NCBI GenBank assembly: GCA_934095805.1
Contig: CAKOKV010000069.1
Span: 1-5,584 of the forward strand
DNA length: 5,584 nucleotides
Source: an uncultured Bacilli bacterium
GTDB taxonomy: Bacteria; Bacillota_I; Bacilli_A; RF39; UBA660
Direction: 5' to 3'
A program made the position numbers and the translations under genes. The notes under the pieces were generated by a model that saw nothing but the letters and a program-made list of their open reading frames with translations, was not told the DNA's origin and searched no databases. Shown here piece after piece: positions 1-5,328 of the stretch. The first letter of the stretch is position 1, and every line of letters starts with the position of its first letter.

Positions 1-2
1 CC

Positions 3-293
3 TTAAAGTATTGTTGTATTATCTGTTTTATCTAATCTACTTTTCATTCTTGAAAGTCTTTCTGTAACATAGCAATTTATTTTATAATTATCAGCATTCA
101 TAATATCACTGATTAAATCATAAAGTTCTAAGTTAGTTCTATTCTTCCAATCATTATCAACTAAATAATTCCATACATCTTTTTCTGTTACAAGTGTGTA
201 ACCCATTCTTTTAATTTCTTTAACTTTTGAATATAAAGCGGGTGATACTCTTTTATATAATTCTTCTACAGTTTTGAATTCAATTTTTTCCAC
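3..293 (-). CDS. comN: ComN-like post-transcriptional regulator (YrzD family)
   Basis: A complete 96-residue protein resembling the small cytosolic ComN/YrzD family of Bacilli. In B. subtilis ComN acts after transcription on the comE competence operon and associates with DivIVA; the biochemical mechanism is not well defined. The diagnostic core is visible at residues 14-66: an initial helix, SKVKEIKRMGY (22-32), VTEKDVWNYL (35-44) with the conserved Trp41, DNDWK (46-50), then LYDLISDIMN (57-66). The length matches the family (just under 100 residues). The start is GTG at 291-293, chosen because AGGTGA (plus-strand 299-304) lies 5 nt upstream and the family N-terminus fits. It follows the 364-594 gene on the same strand but is separated from it by a terminator hairpin and a likely promoter, so it is probably its own unit. 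From memory, comN lies near secDF in B. subtilis; the downstream neighbour is outside this window. The family call is by motif recognition and fairly secure; the role in this organism is inferred. Confidence 0.82.
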   Translation of the reverse strand: MEKIEFKTVEELYKRVSPALYSKVKEIKRMGYTLVTEKDVWNYLVDNDWKNRTNLELYDLISDIMNADNYKINCYVTERLSRMKSRLDKTDNTTIL

Positions 294-309
294 TTAAATC
301 ACCTATTTA

Positions 310-338
310 ATTATACAATATTATTTAAAAGAAATAAA
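310..338 (-). promoter_or_regulatory. Candidate promoter for the comN-like gene
   Basis: On the minus strand a perfect TATAAT -10 hexamer lies at 310-315. At 17-nt spacing the -35 position (333-338) reads TTTATT, only a partial match to TTGACA. A start near 303 would place the AGGTGA ribosome site at the very 5' end of the transcript. The -10 is convincing, but such hexamers arise easily in DNA this AT-rich. Support also comes from the terminator hairpin just upstream, which would otherwise leave the gene without transcription. Confidence 0.4.
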
Positions 339-342
339 CATA

Positions 343-366
343 TAAAAAGTACTATTGCTAGTACTA
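343..366 (-). terminator. Intrinsic terminator of the 364-594 gene
   Basis: Positions 348-354 and 359-365 form a perfect 7-bp inverted repeat. On the transcribed minus strand it reads AGTACTA, a GCAA (GNRA-type) tetraloop, then TAGTACT, followed directly by TTTTTATA (U-tract at 343-347 and beyond). The TAG stop codon of the upstream gene lies inside the stem. The stem is short and AT-rich, so termination may be partial, but a hairpin with an abutting U-run right at a stop codon is the classic arrangement. Confidence 0.62.
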
Positions 367-594
367 ATTATGTAAATGACAACAAGATGGATGTTCTTTT
401 AGATTACATTTCTTTTTGATTTTCTCTTCTGTCATTTTACCTTCTTTTCTATAATAATCTGCGATAGCTAAATGTATTGCCTCTTCTGCTAAAAGTGAAC
501 AGTGTATTTTAACTGGTGGAAGTCCATCTAGTGCTTTAACTACATCACTATCTAATGCAGTTGTAGCTGCATTATCAAAATATATATTTTTCAT
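364..594 (-). CDS. Chimeric remnant: NifS/IscS N-terminal tip fused to IscU/NifU C-terminus
   Basis: A 76-residue ORF with family signatures from two different Fe-S assembly proteins. Residues 1-14 (MKNIYFDNAATTAL) are the start of a class V cysteine desulfurase, whose N-terminus has the form IYLDNAATT. Residues 21-50 (ALDGLPPVKIHCS, then LLAEEAIHLAIADYYRK) are the C-terminal end of an IscU/NifU scaffold, including the HC dyad (His31-Cys32) that corresponds to the third cluster-ligand cysteine of IscU. Missing are the desulfurase PLP-binding lysine and catalytic cysteine (nearly the whole enzyme) and the first two scaffold cysteines. Neither parental activity is therefore possible from this chain alone. 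The tail (63-76) has Cys63, His68, Cys71, Cys72, His73 and His75. The frame is intact, the ATG has AAAGGAG 4 nt upstream (plus-strand 598-604), and a candidate promoter and terminator flank it. In clostridial-type isc operons the desulfurase gene directly precedes the scaffold gene, so one in-frame deletion would give this product. It could be a degraded gene, a retained small protein, or an assembly collapse. The two-family reading is strong; the functional status is unknown. Confidence 0.78.
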   Translation of the reverse strand: MKNIYFDNAATTALDSDVVKALDGLPPVKIHCSLLAEEAIHLAIADYYRKEGKMTEEKIKKKCNLKEHPSCCHLHN

Positions 595-607
595 ATTTCT
601 CCTTTCA

Positions 608-654
608 TACTAATCTAGTAGTTTTTACTATTTATTTCCTACTATGTCAATAGG
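608..654. promoter_or_regulatory. Possible operator: TACTA/TAGTA cluster and CCTA-N9-TAGG dyad
   Basis: The plus strand carries TACTA at 608-612, TAGTA at 616-620, TACTA at 626-630 and TACTA at 640-644. The first two form an inverted repeat with a 3-bp spacer, and 616-630 forms another with a 5-bp spacer. A separate dyad, CCTA-N9-TAGG, occupies 638-654 and contains the minus-strand -35 box (645-650). The arrangement covers the -35, -10 and likely start site of the Fe-S chimera promoter, as expected for repressor binding. An Rrf2-family (IscR-like) regulator would be the natural candidate because isc promoters are classically under such control. That assignment is inference from context; I do not recognise a known consensus with certainty. 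Confidence 0.35.
622..650 (-). promoter_or_regulatory. Candidate promoter for the Fe-S chimera gene
   Basis: On the minus strand a perfect TTGACA -35 box lies at 645-650. Exactly 17 nt downstream a weaker -10, TAAAAA, lies at 622-627 (4 of 6 matches to TATAAT). The predicted start is near 615, giving a leader of about 20 nt that includes the AAAGGAG ribosome site. The consensus -35 and ideal spacing carry the call; the poor -10 is its weakness and would suit a regulated promoter. Confidence 0.5.
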
Positions 655-656
655 GA

Positions 657-686
657 TTTACAAAAATGATTTTTAAATGTTATAAT
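657..686 (+). promoter_or_regulatory. Promoter of the DUF1292-metalloprotease operon
   Basis: TTTACA (657-662) and a perfect TATAAT (681-686) are separated by 18 nt, a good sigma-A-type promoter. The expected start near 693 would coincide with the beginning of the ribosome site AAGGTGA (693-699), so the leader before ATG 704 would be only about 11 nt. The promoter lies back-to-back with the minus-strand promoter at 622-650. Confidence 0.6.
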
Positions 687-703
687 TTATGTAAGGTGAA
701 ATT

Positions 704-976
704 ATGGATAATAAAAAATATTTAGAACTTAAAATTGATGGTAAGATTGTTAAATATGAAATTTTGTATACTTTTAAGTTTGAAGGTAATGATAAAACAT
801 ATTTAGTTTATACTGATAATACTCATGATGAAAATAATCAGTTAAATATTTATGCTGGAGAATATGATAGAAATGCTAAAATGGTTTTAAAAGATATTGA
901 AGATAATAATATTTTTAATTCAATACAAGATATTATTGAAACTATAACTAATGGAGGTGATAATAGTGCAAATTGA
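704..976 (+). CDS. DUF1292 family protein (YrzB-like)
   Basis: A complete 90-residue acidic, soluble protein of the DUF1292 family, widespread in Firmicutes and of unknown function. The family pattern is visible: a strand with a polar turn at the start (LELKIDGK, residues 7-14), the signature YEILYTFKFEG (18-28) followed by KTYLVYTD (31-38), then LNIYAGEYD (47-55), and a C-terminal helix (FNSIQDIIETI, 71-81). There is no signal peptide or membrane segment. The ATG start is set by AAGGTGA 4 nt upstream. The 3' end overlaps the next gene by 11 nt and carries that gene's ribosome site within its codons for Asn-Gly-Gly-Asp, so the two are co-transcribed and probably translationally coupled. In many Firmicutes DUF1292 genes sit with alaS and the Holliday-junction resolvase ruvX; here the partner is instead a putative metalloprotease. 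Family assignment is confident; function is not known. Confidence 0.85.
   Translation: MDNKKYLELKIDGKIVKYEILYTFKFEGNDKTYLVYTDNTHDENNQLNIYAGEYDRNAKMVLKDIEDNNIFNSIQDIIETITNGGDNSAN
953..961 (+). promoter_or_regulatory. Ribosome binding site deciding a GTG start
   Basis: GGAGGTGAT is a near-perfect Shine-Dalgarno sequence 4-5 nt before GTG 966. An ATG in the same frame at 951 sits immediately before and overlaps this site and has no ribosome site of its own at a usable distance. The GTG is therefore the better start, removing five residues from the longest reading. Confidence 0.8.
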
Positions 977-2012
977 TCCTGAATCTCTTATGTATTGTAT
1001 AGCATTTGGTTCACTATGTATATTTCAAGGCTATCTAGTCAAGGCTGGACATAATAAAATTAAAAGAGAAAACACTATCTTTAAGGATGCGACTAGTGTA
1101 GAAGAAATATCTCATCCAGAAATATTAGACAAAGTTGATTTTGATTTTAGTAAAACAAGAGCTGCTAAGTCTAAATATAAAAAAGAAATTTTAAAATTTA
1201 AAGATGTATTAGATAAAAATTTTCCACCTGAATTATTAGGAAATTTTTATAAAAATATTAAAACTGCAAAAGTAATTTCAAAAGTTGGAGATTCGACTGT
1301 CAGTGGAACATATACTTTTGGTAGAATGCCTGGCCGCAAAAATACAGTTGCTATAAGACCTACATTTGATCCATTCAATTGGAGTAAAGCTTCATATCAT
1401 GAACTATTTCATTTATCTTCAACAAACTATGAAGATAAAGTTGATAGAAGTGGATTCTATTATTTAGATTATGATAATAAAATAAAGTTAGGAGATGGTA
1501 TTAATGAAGGATATACTGAATTACTTACATGTAAGTACTTTTCAGGTCTTGAACCTTCTTACCCATTTGAAACTTTGGTAGCAATGAAACTTAATGAAAT
1601 TATTGGCAGTGATATTACTGATAGATTATATTTAACTGCTGATTTAAGAGGTCTAATTGAAGAATTACAAAAGTATGCTGAATTTGAAGATATAAGACAA
1701 TTCATAACTGATTTAGACTTTTATACAGCTGCTAATACTTACAGAACTGATCAAAGAGAAAACGGTAACGAAATTAATCAGCAATTAAAAGAAAGAATTA
1801 GTAGAATAAAAGAATTTTTAATAAAAACTTATAATTCTAAAAACTCATATTTTAATCTAAGTGAAGAAGAAAGAGAGGATGAGTTAAAGAAATTTACTAA
1901 CTCATTAGAAATAGTTATTCCACTAGTTAATGGTGAAGTATTATTAGGTGATTATCATGCTTATGAGGATTTTCTTGAAAAAACTTCTTCTACAAGAATA
2001 TGGTATATATAA
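966..2012 (+). CDS. Putative HExxH zinc metalloprotease (gluzincin-like), membrane-anchored?
   Basis: A 348-residue protein (GTG start) with no family name I can assign. It carries an HExxH zinc site, HELFH at residues 145-149. Thirty-two residues later comes NEGYTE (180-185), matching the NExxxE-type third-ligand motif of gluzincins, in which Glu181 would be the third zinc ligand and Glu146 the general base. Residues 8-25 (from LMYCIAFG to GYLV) are hydrophobic, preceded by acidic and followed by basic residues (K26, K31, K33, R34). By the positive-inside rule, if this segment is membrane-inserted, the catalytic part would face the cytoplasm. The region before the zinc site (about 105-140) contains a strand-rich segment ending in NWSKASY. 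The C-terminal part (about 255-320) is helical and highly charged, with possible coiled-coil character. It overlaps the DUF1292 gene by 11 nt and ends at a shared bidirectional terminator. The metal-site reading is well supported; proteolytic activity and substrate are inferred and unknown. A non-peptidase zinc protein is possible. Confidence 0.65.
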   Translation: MQIDPESLMYCIAFGSLCIFQGYLVKAGHNKIKRENTIFKDATSVEEISHPEILDKVDFDFSKTRAAKSKYKKEILKFKDVLDKNFPPELLGNFYKNIKTAKVISKVGDSTVSGTYTFGRMPGRKNTVAIRPTFDPFNWSKASYHELFHLSSTNYEDKVDRSGFYYLDYDNKIKLGDGINEGYTELLTCKYFSGLEPSYPFETLVAMKLNEIIGSDITDRLYLTADLRGLIEELQKYAEFEDIRQFITDLDFYTAANTYRTDQRENGNEINQQLKERISRIKEFLIKTYNSKNSYFNLSEEEREDELKKFTNSLEIVIPLVNGEVLLGDYHAYEDFLEKTSSTRIWYI

Positions 2013-2041
2013 AAACCTTGTTTTTAAATAAACAAGGTTTT
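2012..2041. terminator. Bidirectional intrinsic terminator between convergent operons
   Basis: A perfect 12-bp inverted repeat pairs 2012-2023 (AAAACCTTGTTT) with 2030-2041, with a 6-nt loop. The A/T-rich stem bottoms supply a U-tract on either strand. It fills the whole gap between the convergent stop codons (TAA at 2010-2012 on plus, TAA from 2042-2040 on minus) and overlaps both of them, so it can end the metalloprotease transcript and the ymfH transcript. Confidence 0.85.
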
Positions 2042-3305
2042 ATTTTACTGTTTTGATAATTGAAACATTATCTGTATTAATACTCTTTAATACTTCTAAT
2101 GCTATATTATAATCTAAACTCATTATTTCTGAATAAGCTTTATAGCTTATTTTATTTTCTGTCATTAATGAAATAGCAATAATGTATTCAACATCTTCTA
2201 TATTATCAAAATCTAAAATGTAACTTTTAAGATATCTTTTTCTCTTTCTTTCAAATTTATCTTTTGATAATGAAAGTTTTTTAATATCTTTTTCTAATTC
2301 TTTTATAAATCTGTCTCCATCTTTTGTAAATGCTTCAATTATTATAACTATATGATTATCTATTATACTCATTGAACGATTTAAACTTGTAACTATATTT
2401 TCATTTTTATATTTTTCATATAATGGTGATGTTGCGGAAAAATTAGCTCCTAAAATTATATTTAAATATGCAGATAATAATCTTTTATTTTTAACACTAA
2501 ATGCTTTTCTATTTATTTTAATAGCATATTTAACTCTAACATCATTTATATCTTTTTTAATTTCTTGATATGGTATTCTTACTGTATCTTTTTCTCTACC
2601 TTTTATTACTTTTGGTAACTTTTTAGGTTTTAAATCAAGTTTATTCATATATTCTTTTATTGTATTCATAATATCATTTTCATCAAAGTTACCACATACT
2701 GTTATAAATGTATTATTAGGTACATAAAAATCTTTATATATTTTATTTAAACCTTTTGCAGTTATTTTAGCTATATCGCTTCTTTCACCTACTACTGTGT
2801 TTTTTACATATGAAGTATTAAATAGATTTTTAAATAGTTCACTTGCCATATAACTATTTATTTTATCTTTATACATATCTATTTCTTCACCAATAATACC
2901 CTTTTCTTCTTCTACATTTTTAGGGTTTATATCTGTATTATAGAATATATCTAAAAGTAATATTAAGTTTTCTTTGATATTTATACTACCAAATATGTTG
3001 TAATTTGTACCATTATAACTTGTCCATGCATTTGCAAGGCTACCAAGCTCATTTATTCTTTTTGATATTTCTTCATTTTCTGATAAAGCCATAACTTTAT
3101 GTTCTAAAAAGTGAGCACTACCAGGTATTATCTCTGTTACTTTATCACCTATTTTATATTTTGTAACATTAGCTCCATATTTAACTGATATTGTTATATA
3201 GAAGTTTTTTGTTTTATCAGTTTTATATAAATATACTTCTACTCCATTATCTAACTTTTCTGTTAGTAATGATTCATTTACTCTTTCAAATATCTTCTTT
3301 TTCAT
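2040..3305 (-). CDS. ymfH: M16 family zinc peptidase YmfH
   Basis: A 421-residue M16-fold (pitrilysin/mitochondrial processing peptidase-like) protein with an intact inverted zinc motif, HFLEH at 65-69. His65 and His69 are the zinc ligands and Glu68 the catalytic base. The downstream E-x6-E pattern (Glu134...Glu141 within EKGIIGEEI) supplies the third ligand, Glu141. The N-terminal domain covers about 10-225 and the second M16 domain about 250-415, with GANFSATSPLYEKYK (286-300) matching the family's C-domain. There is no signal peptide, so it is cytosolic. It matches B. subtilis YmfH in sequence pattern and length. In that species YmfF and YmfH have been linked to 5-aminopentanol modification of elongation factor P; that knowledge is from the literature and no efp gene is in this window. 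The ATG overlaps the ymfF stop as ATGA, and the ribosome site AAGGGGTGA lies within the last ymfF codons. The pair is therefore translationally coupled and likely forms a heterodimer of one active and one inactive subunit. Confidence 0.88.
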   Translation of the reverse strand: MKKKIFERVNESLLTEKLDNGVEVYLYKTDKTKNFYITISVKYGANVTKYKIGDKVTEIIPGSAHFLEHKVMALSENEEISKRINELGSLANAWTSYNGTNYNIFGSINIKENLILLLDIFYNTDINPKNVEEEKGIIGEEIDMYKDKINSYMASELFKNLFNTSYVKNTVVGERSDIAKITAKGLNKIYKDFYVPNNTFITVCGNFDENDIMNTIKEYMNKLDLKPKKLPKVIKGREKDTVRIPYQEIKKDINDVRVKYAIKINRKAFSVKNKRLLSAYLNIILGANFSATSPLYEKYKNENIVTSLNRSMSIIDNHIVIIIEAFTKDGDRFIKELEKDIKKLSLSKDKFERKRKRYLKSYILDFDNIEDVEYIIAISLMTENKISYKAYSEIMSLDYNIALEVLKSINTDNVSIIKTVK

Positions 3306-4558
3306 ACTTCACCCCTTAATAAATATATAGTACTAAGTGATATCTTTTTATTTAAATTAATTACTTCATCTATTGTAACTTTATTGATATTTTCTTTCAT
3401 TTCTTCTACTGTCTCTATCTTTTCAAATTCTCTTTTATAGTATTCATTTATTTGAGATGTTACATCATCATAGTAATTATTTATATATGTATTTATTGTT
3501 TTTAATGCTGAATCAAATAGTCTTTCAACCGCATCTTTATCACTCATTAAGTTAACACATTCTTTTATTAATTTAACAGCCTCTTCATAATTTACTTTAT
3601 TTATACCAGCATATATAGTTAAAGATGGATTATATTTTGAATAATATGAACCAACAGTATAACAAAGAGACTGTTCTTCTCTTACTATATTGAATAATAA
3701 TGAATCGTTCATAGTACCTAATATTGTATTATATACTCTTAATACATGATTCATTTCGTGATAATTTAAATTATTTAATCTATAACCTATATAGAGTTTT
3801 GATTGATTAAATGGAAGAGTATCTACTTTTTCTATTACTTTATCATCGTATTTATGTTTAATATCGAATACTACTTTATTATTGTTACCTTTTACTGACT
3901 TAAATTTATTTTCTATTATAGGTATTATATCATCATCTATTTCTCCATGAACAACAATATCTATTTTATAATTACCATTAAATAACTCAGTATATTTTTG
4001 ATATAGTTTTTTAGCAGTTATTTTTTCTAATTCTTCTTTACTTGGTATTGTATTATAAGCTGATGGTGTTCCTTTATACATTATTTTAGAATATTCAATA
4101 CTAGCAAAAAGCCCGGGATTATCTTTTATTGATAAGCTTCTTGTTATTGCATCTTTTTTGATGATATTAAAGTAATTTTCATCAAATGAATTATCTTTAA
4201 CATTTGGATTAAATAATATTTCACATAAAAAATCTATTGTTTCATTCATATATTTTTTTTCAGTATATTTTGGATTTAAAAAATCTAATGAAAATATATA
4301 TGATTCACTATTACCTGATATTCCAAATGAAGCAGTGACATTAGCTCCATATAATTCTTCACCTATTATAGCCATTTTATTTTTAGTATTATATTTTTTT
4401 GATGTATAAACTAAATTACTACTAAGCATACCACCATATGTAATATCTTCTTTATTAAATTCTTTTGTTAGAAAAACTACAATATTCATTGTTTTAAATC
4501 TATTTGAATTTATTAAATGTAGTGTATATTCTTTATTTTGTATTTTCTTGTATTCCAT
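3302..4558 (-). CDS. ymfF: M16-like protein YmfF (zinc site absent)
   Basis: A 418-residue partner of YmfH with the same two-domain M16 fold but no HxxEH. The corresponding stretch around residues 40-56 reads YGGMLSSNLVYTSKKY, with no paired histidines, so it should be catalytically inactive, as is usual for YmfF. Family marks include ELYGANVTASFG (68-79), LDFLNP (91-96), ILFNPNVKD (114-122) and the C-domain glycine-rich/Arg-Tyr region VREEQSLCYTVGS (292-304). The ATG has a very strong ribosome site, AAGGAGGT (plus-strand 4563-4570), a few nt upstream. The gene lies 62 nt downstream of deoD across a hairpin and overlaps ymfH by 4 nt. In B. subtilis the ymfF/ymfH genes lie downstream of spoIIIE, and here the ftsK/spoIIIE 3' end is also upstream, so the neighbourhood is partly conserved. 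Homologue identity is confident; the cellular role is inferred from Bacillus. Confidence 0.85.
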   Translation of the reverse strand: MEYKKIQNKEYTLHLINSNRFKTMNIVVFLTKEFNKEDITYGGMLSSNLVYTSKKYNTKNKMAIIGEELYGANVTASFGISGNSESYIFSLDFLNPKYTEKKYMNETIDFLCEILFNPNVKDNSFDENYFNIIKKDAITRSLSIKDNPGLFASIEYSKIMYKGTPSAYNTIPSKEELEKITAKKLYQKYTELFNGNYKIDIVVHGEIDDDIIPIIENKFKSVKGNNNKVVFDIKHKYDDKVIEKVDTLPFNQSKLYIGYRLNNLNYHEMNHVLRVYNTILGTMNDSLLFNIVREEQSLCYTVGSYYSKYNPSLTIYAGINKVNYEEAVKLIKECVNLMSDKDAVERLFDSALKTINTYINNYYDDVTSQINEYYKREFEKIETVEEMKENINKVTIDEVINLNKKISLSTIYLLRGEV

Positions 4559-4575
4559 TTTAACCTCCTTATAGG

Positions 4576-4603
4576 CATAAAAAGAAGATATAATATCTTC
4601 TTT
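4576..4603 (-). terminator. Hairpin terminator/attenuator after deoD
   Basis: Positions 4581-4591 (AAAGAAGATAT) and 4593-4603 are perfect reverse complements around a single central base, giving roughly a 9-bp stem with a 5-nt loop. On the transcribed minus strand the stem is followed by a U-run (the A-run at 4579-4583 overlaps the stem base). It lies between the deoD stop and the ymfF ribosome site. No convincing separate ymfF promoter follows it, so it may only partly terminate and lower ymfFH expression relative to ftsK-deoD. Confidence 0.65.
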
Positions 4604-4620
4604 ATTATTATGTTTTATTT

Positions 4621-5328
4621 CTATTTTTTTATTATAGATTCTAGTGCTAAAAGAATCATTTCATCTAGTTTTTGTTCTCTTGCTTTTGGATCTATTTCTT
4701 CATGAGTAATTAAACTATCGCTTATAGTGAGTATTGCAGTTGCTTTTTTAAGGAATTTTTTAGCATTATATAATAAAGCATAAGTTTCCATTTCTACCGC
4801 TTTACATCCAAGTTCTATAAATTTTGTATAATCTTTATTTTCTGTATAAAATGCTTCAGTTGTATGTACTCTTCCAAGTCTTGCATTTATTCTCTTAAGA
4901 GCTGCGGTATCCATAATTGCACTATTAAGTTCAAATGATGAATTTATTATTTCAATATCTTCTCTTCCAGCTTCTTCATCAAAATCTGTTTTTGAATAGG
5001 CTGAATCTGCAACTAATATATCAAATATTTTAAAATCAGTTGTATAGCTACCAGCAGTACCTATTCTAATAATTGAATCAACATCATAGAAATTAAATAA
5101 TTCATAACTGTAGATTCCCATACTTCCAATTCCCATACCGCTTGAAAATACTGTTATATCTACTCCTTTATATTTTCCTGTAAATGCAAGTTCGCCTCTT
5201 AATTGATTTACTAAAACAGGATTTTCTAAATATTTTTCTGCAATATATTTAGCTCTATTTGGATCACCTGGCATTAATACTCTTTTAGCTATTTGTCCTT
5301 TTTCTGCTTCTATATGAACTGTTCCCAT
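4621..5328 (-). CDS. deoD: Purine nucleoside phosphorylase, DeoD type (hexameric PNP)
   Basis: A complete 235-residue enzyme of the bacterial hexameric PNP family, close to the 239 residues of E. coli DeoD. It catalyses phosphorolysis of purine (deoxy)nucleosides to the free base and (deoxy)ribose 1-phosphate in the cytosolic salvage pathway. Active-site features in order: His5 (contributed to the neighbouring subunit); GDPNRAK (21-27) with phosphate-binding Gly21 and Arg25; Arg44 in QLRGE; SSGMGIGSMGIYSYEL (62-77); Arg88 in IIRIGTAGS; VEMET (178-182) with Glu179 and Glu181 for the ribose; and Ser203-Asp204 plus Arg217 for base protonation. All key residues are present. The ATG overlaps the ftsK stop by one base (TAATG). 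The nearest good ribosome site, GGGAGG, is 12 nt away inside ftsK, so translation probably relies on coupling to ftsK. The start fits the family N-terminus, and an in-frame TGA just upstream rules out a longer form. Identity is very secure. Confidence 0.96.
   Translation of the reverse strand: MGTVHIEAEKGQIAKRVLMPGDPNRAKYIAEKYLENPVLVNQLRGELAFTGKYKGVDITVFSSGMGIGSMGIYSYELFNFYDVDSIIRIGTAGSYTTDFKIFDILVADSAYSKTDFDEEAGREDIEIINSSFELNSAIMDTAALKRINARLGRVHTTEAFYTENKDYTKFIELGCKAVEMETYALLYNAKKFLKKATAILTISDSLITHEEIDPKAREQKLDEMILLALESIIKK

Noticed and set aside
364..594. Annotating the small gene simply as an IscU scaffold or as a cysteine desulfurase
   Set aside because: Each family is represented only by one end. 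The catalytic desulfurase residues and two scaffold cysteines are absent, so either plain name would mislead.
595..703. Riboswitch or small RNA in the divergent intergenic region
   Set aside because: The 109 bp are fully occupied by two promoters and two ribosome sites, and predicted leaders are only about 10-20 nt long.
951..965. ATG 951 as the start of the metalloprotease
   Set aside because: It precedes and overlaps the GGAGGTGAT ribosome site, which sits at the right distance for GTG 966; no ribosome site is found upstream of 951.
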